DNA from: Nonomuraea africana
GTDB lineage: Bacteria; Actinomycetota; Actinomycetes; Streptosporangiales; Streptosporangiaceae
Reading direction: 5' to 3'
Assembly (NCBI RefSeq): GCF_014873535.1
Contig: NZ_JADBEF010000001.1
Location: forward strand, 9,114,001-9,178,000
Length of the DNA stretch: 64,000 nucleotides
Positions 15,158 to 23,234 of the stretch are shown here, in pieces. Every line of letters starts with the position of its first letter. The stretch's first letter is position 1. The position numbers and the translations under genes were made by a program. The notes under the pieces are model-generated. The model worked only from the letters and a program-made list of their open reading frames with translations. It did no database searches and had not been told where the DNA came from.

Positions 15158-16732
15158 TCACCTGGTGATCGTGAACCCCTCGTAGTCCTTGGCCGCCACC
15201 TCCTCGCACAGCTGGCGGTAGAGGGCGACCCCTCCGGCGTACGGCATGAACACGCGCGGCTTGCCCGGCACGTTGGCGCCCATGTACCACGAGTCGGCGG
15301 TCGGATACAGGGTGGCGGCGCCGACCTCGGCCACGTGCGCGGTCCACGCCTGCTGCGCCTCGGCCGTGGCCTCGATCGTCCGCCCGTCGAGGAAGGCCAG
15401 GCAGTCGGCGATCCAGTCGACGTGCTGCTCGATGGAGACCACCATGTTGCTCAGCACGGACGGGCTGCCCGGCCCCGTGACGGTGAACAGGTTGGGGAAA
15501 CCGGCGACGGCGAGCCCGAGGTAGGCGCGCGGGCCGGCCTCCCATGTCCGCCTGAGCGACCGGCCGTCCGCGCCACGGAGGTCGACGGCGGTGAGCGCGC
15601 CCGTCATCGCGTCGAAGCCGGTGGCGAAGACGAGGGTGTCGAGCTCGTACTCCGCGCCCGCCGCGGTGCGCAGCCCCTTCGGGGTGATCTGGGCGATCGG
15701 GTCCGCGCGCACGTCGACCAGGGTGACGTCGTCGCGGTTGAACGTCTCGAAGTAGCCGGAGTCGAGGCACGGCCGCTTGGTGCCGAAGGGGTGGTCCCGC
15801 GGCGAGAGCAGGTCGGCCTTCGCGGGGTCCTCGACCAGCTCGCGGATCTTCGACCGAACGAACTCGGCGGCGGTGTCGTTGGCGGCTCTGTCGATGAGCA
15901 GGTCGGTGTAGGCGCCGAGGATGCCCACCAGCGAACCGCGCTCCCATCCGGCCTGGTAGCGGGCCCGCCGTTCGTCGGGGTCGACCTCGTGCGCCGACTG
16001 GACGGCAGGCTCGGCGGGGATGCCGGAGTGCGTCTCCCTCGCGAGCCTGCGGCGCTCGCCGTACGCGGCCTTCACCGCCCGCAGCGTCTCGGGCGCGAGC
16101 GGCCGGTTGAAGGCGGGCAGGCTGAAGTTGGGCGTGCGCTGGAAGACAGTGAGGTGACCGGCCTGCTCGGCGATGATCGGGATCGACTGGATGCCGGAGG
16201 AGCCGGTGCCGACCACGCCGACCCGCCTGCCGGTGAAGTCGACGCCCTCGTGCGGCCAGCGGCCCGTGTGGTACCACTCGCCGCCGAAGCTCGCCAGGCC
16301 GTCGACCTCGACGGGCTTGGGCACCGACAGGCAACCGGTCGCCATGACGAGGTAGCGGGCCGAGGCCTGCTCGCCCGCCTCGGTCGTGACGTGCCAGCGC
16401 CCGTCGAAGCGGGCGGCGCGCACACGCGTGCCGAGCTGGATGTCGCGGCGCAGGTCGAAGCGGTCGGCGACGTGGTCGAGGTAGGCCAGGATCTCCGGCT
16501 GACCCGGATACCTCTCCGTCCAGATCCACTCCTGCTCCAGCTCGGGGGAGAAGGAGTAGGAGTAGTCGACGCTCTCGACGTCGCAGCGGGCGCCGGGGTA
16601 GCGGTTCCAGTGCCAGGTGCCGCCGACGCCGTCGCCCGCCTCGAAGACCTTCACCCGCAGCCCGAGGCCGCGCAGCCGGTGCAGCGCGTAGAGCCCGGAC
16701 AGGCCGGCGCCGACGATGATCGCGTCAAACAT
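15158..16732 (-). CDS. Baeyer-Villiger-type flavin monooxygenase
   Basis: 524 residues, usual for type I BVMOs. Seen are the FAD Rossmann motif GAGLSG at 8-13, the BVMO fingerprint FGGEWYHTGRWP at 149-160 (F-x-G-x3-H-x3-W-P), and the NADPH Rossmann motif GTGSSG at 175-180. Such enzymes turn ketones into esters or lactones with O2 and NADPH. The start overlaps the end of the upstream alpha/beta hydrolase gene by 8 bases, so the two are coupled: the hydrolase could open the ester made here. Control is probably by the palindrome at 17653. Confidence 0.9.
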   Translation of the reverse strand: MFDAIIVGAGLSGLYALHRLRGLGLRVKVFEAGDGVGGTWHWNRYPGARCDVESVDYSYSFSPELEQEWIWTERYPGQPEILAYLDHVADRFDLRRDIQLGTRVRAARFDGRWHVTTEAGEQASARYLVMATGCLSVPKPVEVDGLASFGGEWYHTGRWPHEGVDFTGRRVGVVGTGSSGIQSIPIIAEQAGHLTVFQRTPNFSLPAFNRPLAPETLRAVKAAYGERRRLARETHSGIPAEPAVQSAHEVDPDERRARYQAGWERGSLVGILGAYTDLLIDRAANDTAAEFVRSKIRELVEDPAKADLLSPRDHPFGTKRPCLDSGYFETFNRDDVTLVDVRADPIAQITPKGLRTAAGAEYELDTLVFATGFDAMTGALTAVDLRGADGRSLRRTWEAGPRAYLGLAVAGFPNLFTVTGPGSPSVLSNMVVSIEQHVDWIADCLAFLDGRTIEATAEAQQAWTAHVAEVGAATLYPTADSWYMGANVPGKPRVFMPYAGGVALYRQLCEEVAAKDYEGFTITR

Positions 16733-17639
16733 GCCGGTCCACGCTCTCGGTGATGAGGTCGAAGGCGGCGCCGCTGCCGGGCAGTAATCCGATCATGGTG
16801 AAGAACCCGTGCATCTGGCCGTCGAAGCGGCGCAGCTCGACCGGCACGCCCGCCTCGCGCAGCCGTTCCGCGTAGGCCTCGCCCTCGTCGCGCAGCACGT
16901 CGTGCTCGGCGGTGAGCACGACCGCGGGGGCGAGCCCCGACAGGTTCTTGGCGCGGAGGGGAGAGGCGTCCGCGTCCTCACGCGAGGGCAGGTCGGGCAG
17001 GTAGTGGTTCCAGAACCACGCCATGCCGTCCCTGGTCAGCATGAGCTGGTTGGCGAGGTCGCGGTAGGAGTCGGTCTCGAGGTCGCAGTCGGTCACCGGG
17101 TAGATCAGGATCTGCAGCGCGACCGCGGGCCCTCCGTGGTCGCGGGCGCGCCTGGCCATGACCGCCGACAGGTTGCCGCCCGCGCTGTCCCCGGCCACGA
17201 CCAGCGGGACCGGCGCACCCGCGATCTCCTCGAGGTGATCCGCCGTCCAGCGGAGGGCCGCCCACGAGTCCTCGACCGCCGCGGGGTACGGATGCTCGGG
17301 CGCCTTGCGGTAGTCGACCAGCACGACCGCGCAGCCGGTGCGCGCGGCCAGCCGCCTGCCGAGCGTGTCGTACTGGTCGATGTCGGCGAGCACCCAGCCG
17401 CCCCCGTGGTAGTAGACGATGACCGCGGGCGGCGCCTCGCCCGGCACCAGGACCCTGACCGGCACTCCAGGCTCGTCGGTCTCCCTCGTCGTGAGCATCT
17501 CGGGGGCAGTCGCGATGCTCTGGGCGGCCATCGCCTTGGAGAGGGCGCGAGCCTGCTGCGGGGACAGCTCCTCGAGGGGCGGCACCTCGGCCTGCGCCAT
17601 CTGGGTGAGCAGGGCGGTCGTCGCTTCGTCCAGGGCCAT
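16725..17639 (-). CDS. HSL-family alpha/beta hydrolase (esterase)
   Basis: 304 residues of the hormone-sensitive-lipase branch: oxyanion motif HGGGW at 78-82, nucleophile GDSAGG at 150-155 (Ser152), and acid/histidine in VLTAEHDVLRDEG and QMHGFFTMI near the C-terminus. It is the first gene of a two-gene operon with the Baeyer-Villiger monooxygenase. GGAGGCCCC precedes the ATG. A palindromic operator lies 14-28 bases upstream. Inference: oxidation and hydrolysis of a ketone or cyclic ketone. Confidence 0.9.
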   Translation of the reverse strand: MALDEATTALLTQMAQAEVPPLEELSPQQARALSKAMAAQSIATAPEMLTTRETDEPGVPVRVLVPGEAPPAVIVYYHGGGWVLADIDQYDTLGRRLAARTGCAVVLVDYRKAPEHPYPAAVEDSWAALRWTADHLEEIAGAPVPLVVAGDSAGGNLSAVMARRARDHGGPAVALQILIYPVTDCDLETDSYRDLANQLMLTRDGMAWFWNHYLPDLPSREDADASPLRAKNLSGLAPAVVLTAEHDVLRDEGEAYAERLREAGVPVELRRFDGQMHGFFTMIGLLPGSGAAFDLITESVDRHV

Positions 17640-17652
17640 GGGGCCTCCTCTG

Positions 17653-17671
17653 TAGAACGACGTTCTAGAAC
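17653..17671. promoter_or_regulatory. palindromic operator upstream of hydrolase/BVMO operon
   Basis: TAGAACG-A-CGTTCTA (17653-17667) is a perfect inverted repeat; the shifted 10-mer GTTCTAGAAC (17662-17671) is also palindromic. The size and form fit a TetR-family operator. The spacing of the AAC/GTT half-sites differs from the KstR consensus. No regulator gene is adjacent, so the binder is encoded elsewhere. Confidence 0.6.
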
Positions 17672-17766
17672 TTGACCGTAGGTTGGCGGGCCGGAGAGGT
17701 CAACGGGCCATCGGGCGGTCGCGTGGGCGACATTTCCGCGTTGCCGTACGGCCAGCGGAAGGCTGG

Positions 17767-19164
17767 ATGGTACGTCGCATGACACACATCGACCGGCGCG
17801 GCTTCCTCCGCGCCGCCGCAATCGGCATGGTGGCAGGCGGTCCGCTGGCGGCGTTGTCCGCGCGTACGGCTGACGCCTCGACGATGGTGAAGCGCGCCTT
17901 CAGCCCCGACTACGGGCCGCTCTCACCGGTGAAGGACCAGACCACCGGCCTGGAGCTGCTCAAGCTGCCCAAGGGCTTCGAGTACCTGACGCACGGCTGG
18001 ACCGGCGACCTCATGTCCGACGGGCGGCCGACCCCGCCCATGCACGACGGCATGGCCGCCTTCCAGCCGAGCGGCAAGCTGAAGAGCCAGGTCAAGGGCT
18101 CGGGCAAGGGCCACTGGACGGCGCTGGTCCGCAACCACGAGGTGGGCGCCTACTCGGGCGCCTTCGTCGAGCCCGCCTACAACCCCACCGCCGGCGGCGG
18201 CACCACGACGCTGGTCTTCGACACCCGCAGGGGTGAGTTCGTCCACAGCTATGCCAGCCTCTCGGGGACCATCCGCAACTGCGCGGGCGGACCCACGCCG
18301 TGGGGGACCTGGCTGTCGTGCGAGGAGACGACCGAGATCAACGGCTCGGTACGGCACGGCTACGTCTTCGAGGTCCCGCACGACGGGATCAGCGACGCCA
18401 GGCCGTACAAGGAGATGGGCAGGTTCTCGCACGAGGCCGTCGCCGTGGACCCCGCCACCGGCTACGTGTACGAGACCGAGGACGCCACGCCGAGCGGCCT
18501 GTACAGGTTCCGCCCGACCGTGCGCGGCGACCTGGCCCAGGGAGGTGTCCTGGAGATGATGAAGATCGGCGGCGGCGCCTACACGACCTACGCCGACGGG
18601 ACGGGCACCGTCTACCCCGAGATCGACTGGGTCGTGATCGACAACCCCGACCCGGGCCCCGGTGAGCCCGGCGTCGTGCGGCAGGGCATCGCCAAGGGCG
18701 GCGCGTCCTTCCGCCGCCTGGAGGGCGCCTGGTACCACGAGGGCAAGATCTACATCGTCAGCACCAGCGGCGGACCCACCGGGCAGGGCCAGGTCTTCGA
18801 GTACGACCTCGCCGCCGGCACGATGCGGGTGCTGTTCGCCTCGCCGAACGCGTCCGTGCTGAACAACCCCGACAACATCTGCGTCAGCCCCCGGGGCGGC
18901 ATCGTGCTGTGCGAGGACGGCTCCGGCGTGGAGTACCTGCACGGCCTCACCACGGACGGCGAGATCTTCCCGTTCGCGGAGAACGCGGTGGTCATCCCCG
19001 CCGGCGGGGTGCCGGGCAAGTCGGTCGCCCCCGGGAACTACACGGGCTCGGAGTGGTGCGGATCCACCTTCGACAGCAAGGACGGCGGGTGGCTGTTCGC
19101 CAACATCCAGACGCCGGGCATCACCTTCGCGATCACCGGGCCGTGGGAGAACGGCTCGCTCTGA
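17767..19164 (+). CDS. PhoX-family (DUF839) Tat-exported phosphatase-like protein
   Basis: 465 residues from ATG at 17767, chosen because GGAAGG lies four bases ahead; ATG at 17779 is the alternative. The N-terminus has a twin-arginine signal (DRRGFLRAAAIGMVAGG). The body shows PhoX/DUF839 features: LVRNHE, GGGTTTLVFD, CAGGPTPWGTWLSCEET, FSHEAVAVDP, YETED.TPSGLYRF and a DNICVSPRGGIVLCEDG block. PhoX enzymes are calcium/iron alkaline phosphatases; whether this one keeps activity is not proven. Possible role in phosphate scavenging. Confidence 0.8.
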   Translation: MVRRMTHIDRRGFLRAAAIGMVAGGPLAALSARTADASTMVKRAFSPDYGPLSPVKDQTTGLELLKLPKGFEYLTHGWTGDLMSDGRPTPPMHDGMAAFQPSGKLKSQVKGSGKGHWTALVRNHEVGAYSGAFVEPAYNPTAGGGTTTLVFDTRRGEFVHSYASLSGTIRNCAGGPTPWGTWLSCEETTEINGSVRHGYVFEVPHDGISDARPYKEMGRFSHEAVAVDPATGYVYETEDATPSGLYRFRPTVRGDLAQGGVLEMMKIGGGAYTTYADGTGTVYPEIDWVVIDNPDPGPGEPGVVRQGIAKGGASFRRLEGAWYHEGKIYIVSTSGGPTGQGQVFEYDLAAGTMRVLFASPNASVLNNPDNICVSPRGGIVLCEDGSGVEYLHGLTTDGEIFPFAENAVVIPAGGVPGKSVAPGNYTGSEWCGSTFDSKDGGWLFANIQTPGITFAITGPWENGSL

Positions 19165-19447
19165 GCGCGTCGCGGAGGGCCTGGATCTCCTCGGGGGTGC
19201 TCTCGCGGGCGATGTAGGGAATATGTCCAGCAGGTAGCCGGCGCCGGGGAGCCGGTCGCCGACGACGGCGGCGTCCTCGAGGATCTGTCCGTAGAGGGCG
19301 GCGCCGTCCATGCAAACACGTCGATGAGCACGACCCTGCCGTCCAGCGCCCTCCGCACGGGGGAGCGCAGCGCCGTCGCCAGTCGCCGAGGCCGCAGGGC
19401 ACCCAGCCCGCCAGCACCAGCTCGGCCGTGACCTGGCGGTGGTTCAT
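19165..19447 (-). pseudogene. degraded minus-strand gene with several frameshifts
   Basis: From ATG at 19447 the frame gives MNHRQVTAELVLAGWVPC followed by GLGDW, then continues sensibly only in other frames: TALRSPVRRALDGRVVLIDVF, then GAALYGQILEDAAVVGDRLP, and finally IARESTPEEIQALRDALRAS. Each piece reads as protein but they lie in different frames, so at least three indels are needed. The original family is not certain. Confidence 0.6.
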
Positions 19448-19474
19448 CGACGGCCAGGGCTGCCCCGTCAACTC

Positions 19475-19520
19475 CGGACGTAGTCGCACCGGAAGAGACT
19501 ACGTCCGAACATGTACGGAC
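19475..19520. promoter_or_regulatory. nested inverted repeats, probable operator
   Basis: CGGACGTAGTC (19475-19485) and GACTACGTCCG (19497-19507) form a perfect 11-bp inverted repeat with an 11-base spacer. Overlapping it, GTCCGAACATGTACGGAC (19503-19520) is a palindrome in 16 of 18 positions. The block lies between the degraded gene ending its 5' side at 19447 and the 3' end of the DUF1232 gene, so it would control the broken gene. Confidence 0.5.
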
Positions 19521-19523
19521 GGG

Positions 19524-19919
19524 TCAGGGGGCCAGGCCGGTCAGGCGGCAGAGGGCGGTGAAGCCTTCGGGGGTGCCCCGCCACCTGGCCCGTACGGCAG
19601 GCAGCCCCGCCCGCCGCACCACCGAGCGCAGCACCAGGGTCACCACGATGGCGTCGTCGGCGTAGCCCAGCACCGGCACGAAGTCGGGGACCAGGTCGAA
19701 GGGCATGGCCAGGTAGGCCAGCAGCAGGCCGAGCCGTACCCGCACGCCGCGCGGGAGGTCGGGGTCTGCGGCCAGGTCGCGCAGCAGCCGTACCAGGTCG
19801 GGCAGGATGCGCAGCGCCTCGCGCAGCAGGCCGCCCTTCGGCCGGGCCAGGGCGAGAGCGGCGATCAGCAGCAGCCAGCCGGCGGCCAGCCCTGCGGCGA
19901 TCCCCAGCGCGATACCCAT
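19524..19919 (-). CDS. YkvA-like DUF1232 membrane protein
   Basis: 131 residues. One N-terminal membrane helix (GIALGIAAGLAAGWLLLIAA) and then the DUF1232 core LGLLLAYLAMPFDLVPDFVP with GYADDAIVV, about residues 63-95. Family function unknown. It is the only intact gene of the 19.2-21.5 kb decay zone. Confidence 0.85.
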   Translation of the reverse strand: MGIALGIAAGLAAGWLLLIAALALARPKGGLLREALRILPDLVRLLRDLAADPDLPRGVRVRLGLLLAYLAMPFDLVPDFVPVLGYADDAIVVTLVLRSVVRRAGLPAVRARWRGTPEGFTALCRLTGLAP

Positions 19920-19954
19920 AGGGCCACGATAGCGGCGCCCGCAGCCTGCCCCTT

Positions 19955-20687
19955 AAGCTCTCGCTGGGACCGACGGCCTCGTGGTCCGCTCCGACATTCG
20001 CCCCCTCACTTCGGCGCCGTGGCGACGCTCGACGGCGAGGGCAGGGCCAGCTACTGCTTCCACGCCGAGGGCACCGCCGACTGGCAGTGGACGGCGGGCG
20101 AACTGGCCGCCGTCGACCTCGGAGGCGTCTGCGCCCTCCACACCGGCTCGCTGGCGCTGGTCCGCGAGCCGGGCGCCGCACGGATCGAGGAGTTCCTCGC
20201 CGGCGCCCGCCCCTCGGCGACGATCTCCATCGACCCCAACATCCGCCCGCTCCTGGTCGATCCCGGCGTCTACCGGGCCGCGCTGCCCCGCTGGGCGGCA
20301 CTGGCCGACATCGTCAAGGTGAGCGAGGAGGACCTGGCCCACCTCGGTTCGTTCGACGGCTTCTGCGCAGACCTGCACGCGGCGGGCACCAGGCTGGTGC
20401 TGGTGACCAGGGGCGCGGACGGCGTGACCGCCTCACTCGACGGCACGCGGCTGGACGTGGCCGCCCCCGCCGTCGAGGTGGTCGACACGGTCGGCGCGGG
20501 AGACGCCTTCACCGTGGGCCTGCTGCACCGGCTGGACGCGCTCGGCCTCCTCGGCGGGCGCATCACCGCGCTTGGGACGGGCGAGCTGGGCGACGCCCTG
20601 GCCTTCGCCGTCCGGGTCGCCGCGCTGACGTGCACGGTGGCGGGCGCGAACCCGCCGTGGGCCGCGGCGCTGGGCGCGGACGGCTGA
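19955..20687 (+). pseudogene. PfkB-family sugar kinase, 5'-truncated and frameshifted
   Basis: The C-terminal two thirds of a fructokinase/ribokinase-type kinase are readable: AVATLDGEGRASY, SIDPNIRPLL, DIVKVSEEDLAHLG, the catalytic DTVGAGDAFTVGLL and a normal end. The first about 90 residues, with the substrate-binding start, are missing. Just before the readable part the frame changes (LVVRSD.RPLTSA in one frame, AVATLDG in the next, near 20020). No start codon fits, so it is not expressed as an active kinase. Confidence 0.8.
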
Positions 20688-20805
20688 TCCGCGCCTGCGA
20701 GGGCCCCTCGGTCACCAGGACGCGCAGCCCGGCGCCCGCCCTGGCGAACGACTCGGGCCCGCCTGTGACGACCAGCGTGCGGGCGGCGACGAGCCGGTCG
20801 GACAC
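20685..20805 (-). pseudogene. truncated gene start downstream of the SpoIIE remnant
   Basis: GTG at 20805, two bases after the SpoIIE stop, opens VSDRLVAARTLVVTGGPESF and about 20 more sensible codons, then runs into sequence that is only the antisense of the sugar kinase end. It looks like the 5' end of a gene cut by a deletion. Family unknown. Confidence 0.3.
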
Positions 20806-20807
20806 GG

Positions 20808-21544
20808 TCAGCCCAGGTGGCGCAGGAGGAGCATGGCGGCGTCGTCGTGCAGCGGGCCGTCGACGTGCGCGACGAGATCGAGCCTGAGCGCCTCGAGCGC
20901 GGCCTCGGGGTCGTCCGCCCTGAGCAGGGAGACGCGGTCGGCGAGCGGATAGAACTCCCCTCGCCTGTCGCCATGGGCGGCCTCGCGGAAGGCCCCAGCA
21001 CGACCGCCGCGGTCTCGACCGCTTCGAGGCCCTTGCCCTGGACGTCGCCGACGATCACCCTGGCGCCGCCCGGCGCGGTGACGACCTCGTACAGATCGCC
21101 GCCGATGCGCGCCTCGGCCACGGCGGAGGTGTAGGAGACCGCCGCCCGCAGATGCCCCGCCCGGCGGGGGACAGGGCGCAGCAGCACCCGCTGGGCCACC
21201 TCGGCGATCGAGCGGACGTCGGCCAGTTCCTTCTCGCGACGCTGCCTTCCGGCGGCGGCCACCATTCCCGCCGCCGTGACGCCGATGACGCTGGCCAGGC
21301 TGGTGAAGCTGCGCCTGCTGCCCAGCACGTTGTTGTAGGACGCGAGCAGCACGCACAGCAGCAGCGCGACCAGCCCGATCGTCGCCGTCCGCCGCACCCC
21401 ACCGGCCAGGCTGGCGAACGCGGGACCCAGCGCCACCAGCGGCAGGAAGCCGATCTCCGGCCCCGACAGCAGGTCGATCGAGCCCACCACGACCATCATC
21501 AGGTACGGCAGGGCGACGATCAGCCGTTGGCTGGAATGGTTCAT
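20808..21544 (-). pseudogene. SpoIIE/PP2C-type phosphatase gene with frameshift and internal deletion
   Basis: The 5' part encodes three to four membrane helices (LIVALPYLMMVVVGSIDLL onward) and the beginning of a SpoIIE domain with YTSAVAEARIGGDLYEVV and VIVGDVQGKGLEAVETAAVVLG. At about 20995 one base is lost: AFREAAHGD continues in the next frame, and there the middle of the phosphatase domain (roughly 100 residues) is absent, joining directly to GEFYPLADRVSLL and the normal end DGPLHDDAAMLLLRHLG. The enzyme should be inactive. Confidence 0.8.
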
Positions 21545-21611
21545 GCTCGCTTTCGGCCGGGAACTCCTCGGGTCACTCTTGCATCACGCAACGATGAGCG
21601 CAATGCGCCTG

Positions 21612-22097
21612 TCAGGCCTCTGGCCAGCCCAGCGGGTACGGAGCACCGGCGGACGGCTCGCCACCCGCCGCGGTGAAGGCGGCCATCGCCGAGACCAGCG
21701 CGACACGCTGCTCGGCCGACAGCCTGGAGACGATGGCGGCGATCTCCTCGCGGCGCCGCCCCATGACCTCGTCCACGATGCGGCGGCCGTCCGTGGTGAG
21801 GCCGATCAGCGTCTCCCTCCTGTTGCTCGGGTTGACCTCCCGCACGATGAACCCCGAGGCCGCCAGGCGGTCGGCCATGCGCATCGCGGTGGAGGGATTG
21901 ACGTCGAGCCGCTCGGCCAGCGTCACCAGCTTGGTCCGGCCCTGGCCGGCCAGCACGACCAGCATGCGGAACTGGGGCAGCGTGATCCTGTCCTCGACCG
22001 CCGCCAGCGACCTGGCGGCTATGGCGACCAGCAGCCGCGAACCGGTCAGCACCGCGGAGGTCACCGCGGACAGATCCTCTTGCTCTCCCATGGACAT
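21612..22097 (-). CDS. MarR-family transcriptional regulator
   Basis: 161 residues from ATG at 22097. Winged-helix core: LPQFRMLVVLAGQ, TLAERLDVNPSTAMRMADRL and the wing VREVNPSNRRETLIGLT. Divergent from the STAS gene at 22233. A palindrome at 22150-22162 in the shared spacer is a candidate operator. Ligand and targets unknown. Confidence 0.9.
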   Translation of the reverse strand: MSMGEQEDLSAVTSAVLTGSRLLVAIAARSLAAVEDRITLPQFRMLVVLAGQGRTKLVTLAERLDVNPSTAMRMADRLAASGFIVREVNPSNRRETLIGLTTDGRRIVDEVMGRRREEIAAIVSRLSAEQRVALVSAMAAFTAAGGEPSAGAPYPLGWPEA

Positions 22098-22149
22098 GGT
22101 TTCTACACGGTGCACCCTGCGGGAGCGGGGCAGAAGCCCGGACAGTTCT

Positions 22150-22162
22150 TTGCAGTGTGCAA
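22150..22162. promoter_or_regulatory. candidate MarR operator
   Basis: TTGCA-GTG-TGCAA is a 13-bp inverted repeat in the 135-base spacer between the MarR gene and the divergent STAS gene. TTGCA...TGCAA is a form often bound by MarR proteins. Confidence 0.45.
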
Positions 22163-22232
22163 GGATTACGGGGACCGAGTGCTCAGGACGCGGGACTTCC
22201 CCGGCAATCCACAGCTACCGGAAGGACGGCAC

Positions 22233-22577
22233 ATGCCAGCCACATTCGTCCTCAGCGCGGTGACGAGCGACGACGTGGCCACGGTCCGGCTGTCGGGAGA
22301 GGTCGACCTGACCGCCGTACCGCTACTGCAGTCCTGGCTGGCCAGGGCGCTGGCCGCGCACCAGCCGCCGCGGGTGGACGTCGATCTCACCGGCCTGCGG
22401 TCCATCGACTCCTTCGCCCTGTCGGCGCTCATGGGCGCGGACAGGTACGCGCGCGACACCGGCGGTTGGATGACCGTCACGGGAGTGGACGCCCCGGTGC
22501 GCGCACTGCTGGCGGCACGCGGCCTGGACCGGGTCCTCGACCTGCGCCCGAGCGGCGTCCTGCTCTTCCCCTGCTGA
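22233..22577 (+). CDS. STAS-domain anti-sigma factor antagonist
   Basis: 114 residues, single STAS domain: VATVRLSGEVDLTAVPLLQS then VDVDLTGLRSIDSFALSALM, with the phosphorylatable serine in SIDSFALS. GGAAGGA precedes the ATG. Such proteins bind an anti-sigma kinase when unphosphorylated. The SpoIIE-type phosphatase that might act in such a circuit is broken 0.7 kb away, so a local partner-switching module may have been lost. Confidence 0.85.
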   Translation: MPATFVLSAVTSDDVATVRLSGEVDLTAVPLLQSWLARALAAHQPPRVDVDLTGLRSIDSFALSALMGADRYARDTGGWMTVTGVDAPVRALLAARGLDRVLDLRPSGVLLFPC

Positions 22578-22638
22578 TTCGTTCCCGCTGGTCGAAAAAG
22601 GCTTCGAGCGGGGCAGGGCGGTGTGCCAGGATCGGCCG

Positions 22639-23166
22639 GTGTCTGTTTCCCGTCGTGATCTGCTGCGCTGGCAGTTCGACCTCACCTGGTCGCTGTTCGA
22701 GCTCCACCTCGAGCACCTTCAGCCCGAGGACTTCCTGTGGGAGCCCGCCTCCCGTCACTGGACCGTACGGCCGGGCGATGCCGGGGTCTGGCTGCCCGAC
22801 TGGGACGAAGCCGAGCTCGACCCCGTCCCCGTCCCTACCATCGGCTGGCTCACCTGGCACATCGGCTGGTGGTGGAGTGTCACCCTCGACCACGCGCAGG
22901 GTCGCACGCCGCGCGAGCGCGTCGCGATCACCTGGCCCGGCGACGGTGAGGCGGCCGTGGCCTGGCTGCGCGGCCTGCGCGACGAGTGGCTGGCGGTCCT
23001 GGACCGGCTCACCGACGCCGACCTCGACACCGTCGCACCCTTCCCCTGGCCGGCCGATTCCGGCATGACCGTGGCCCACATGGTCGCCTGGGTGAACGCC
23101 GAACTGATGAAGAACGCCGCCGAGATCGGCCAGCTCCGCCTGGTGCGCGCCGCCTCGGCGGTGTGA
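22639..23166 (+). CDS. DinB-superfamily protein
   Basis: 175 residues from GTG at 22639 (in-frame GTG at 22621 is possible). Four-helix DinB fold: RWQFDLTWSLFELHLEHLQPEDFLWEP at the start, IGWLTWHIGWWW with the first metal histidine, and MTVAHMVAWVNAEL near the C-terminus with the last histidine. Possibly a thiol-dependent (mycothiol) metalloenzyme; substrate unknown. Confidence 0.8.
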   Translation: MSVSRRDLLRWQFDLTWSLFELHLEHLQPEDFLWEPASRHWTVRPGDAGVWLPDWDEAELDPVPVPTIGWLTWHIGWWWSVTLDHAQGRTPRERVAITWPGDGEAAVAWLRGLRDEWLAVLDRLTDADLDTVAPFPWPADSGMTVAHMVAWVNAELMKNAAEIGQLRLVRAASAV

Positions 23167-23177
23167 GAACCCGATCG

Positions 23178-23206
23178 GCCGGACGAGGGCGTGGCCGTCG
23201 TCCGGC
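23178..23206. terminator. hairpin between convergent DinB and araA genes
   Basis: GCCGGACGA (23178-23186) and TCGTCCGGC (23198-23206) form a perfect 9-bp stem with an 11-base loop in the 68-base convergent gap. No T tract. Confidence 0.5.
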
Positions 23207-23234
23207 GGGTCCGGCCGGCTCGCGCGCCAGGTGG

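Noticed and set aside
17653..17667. KstR-type cholesterol-regulon site
   Set aside because: The half-sites AAC and GTT are separated by three bases, not the two of the TNNAACNNGTTNNA consensus.
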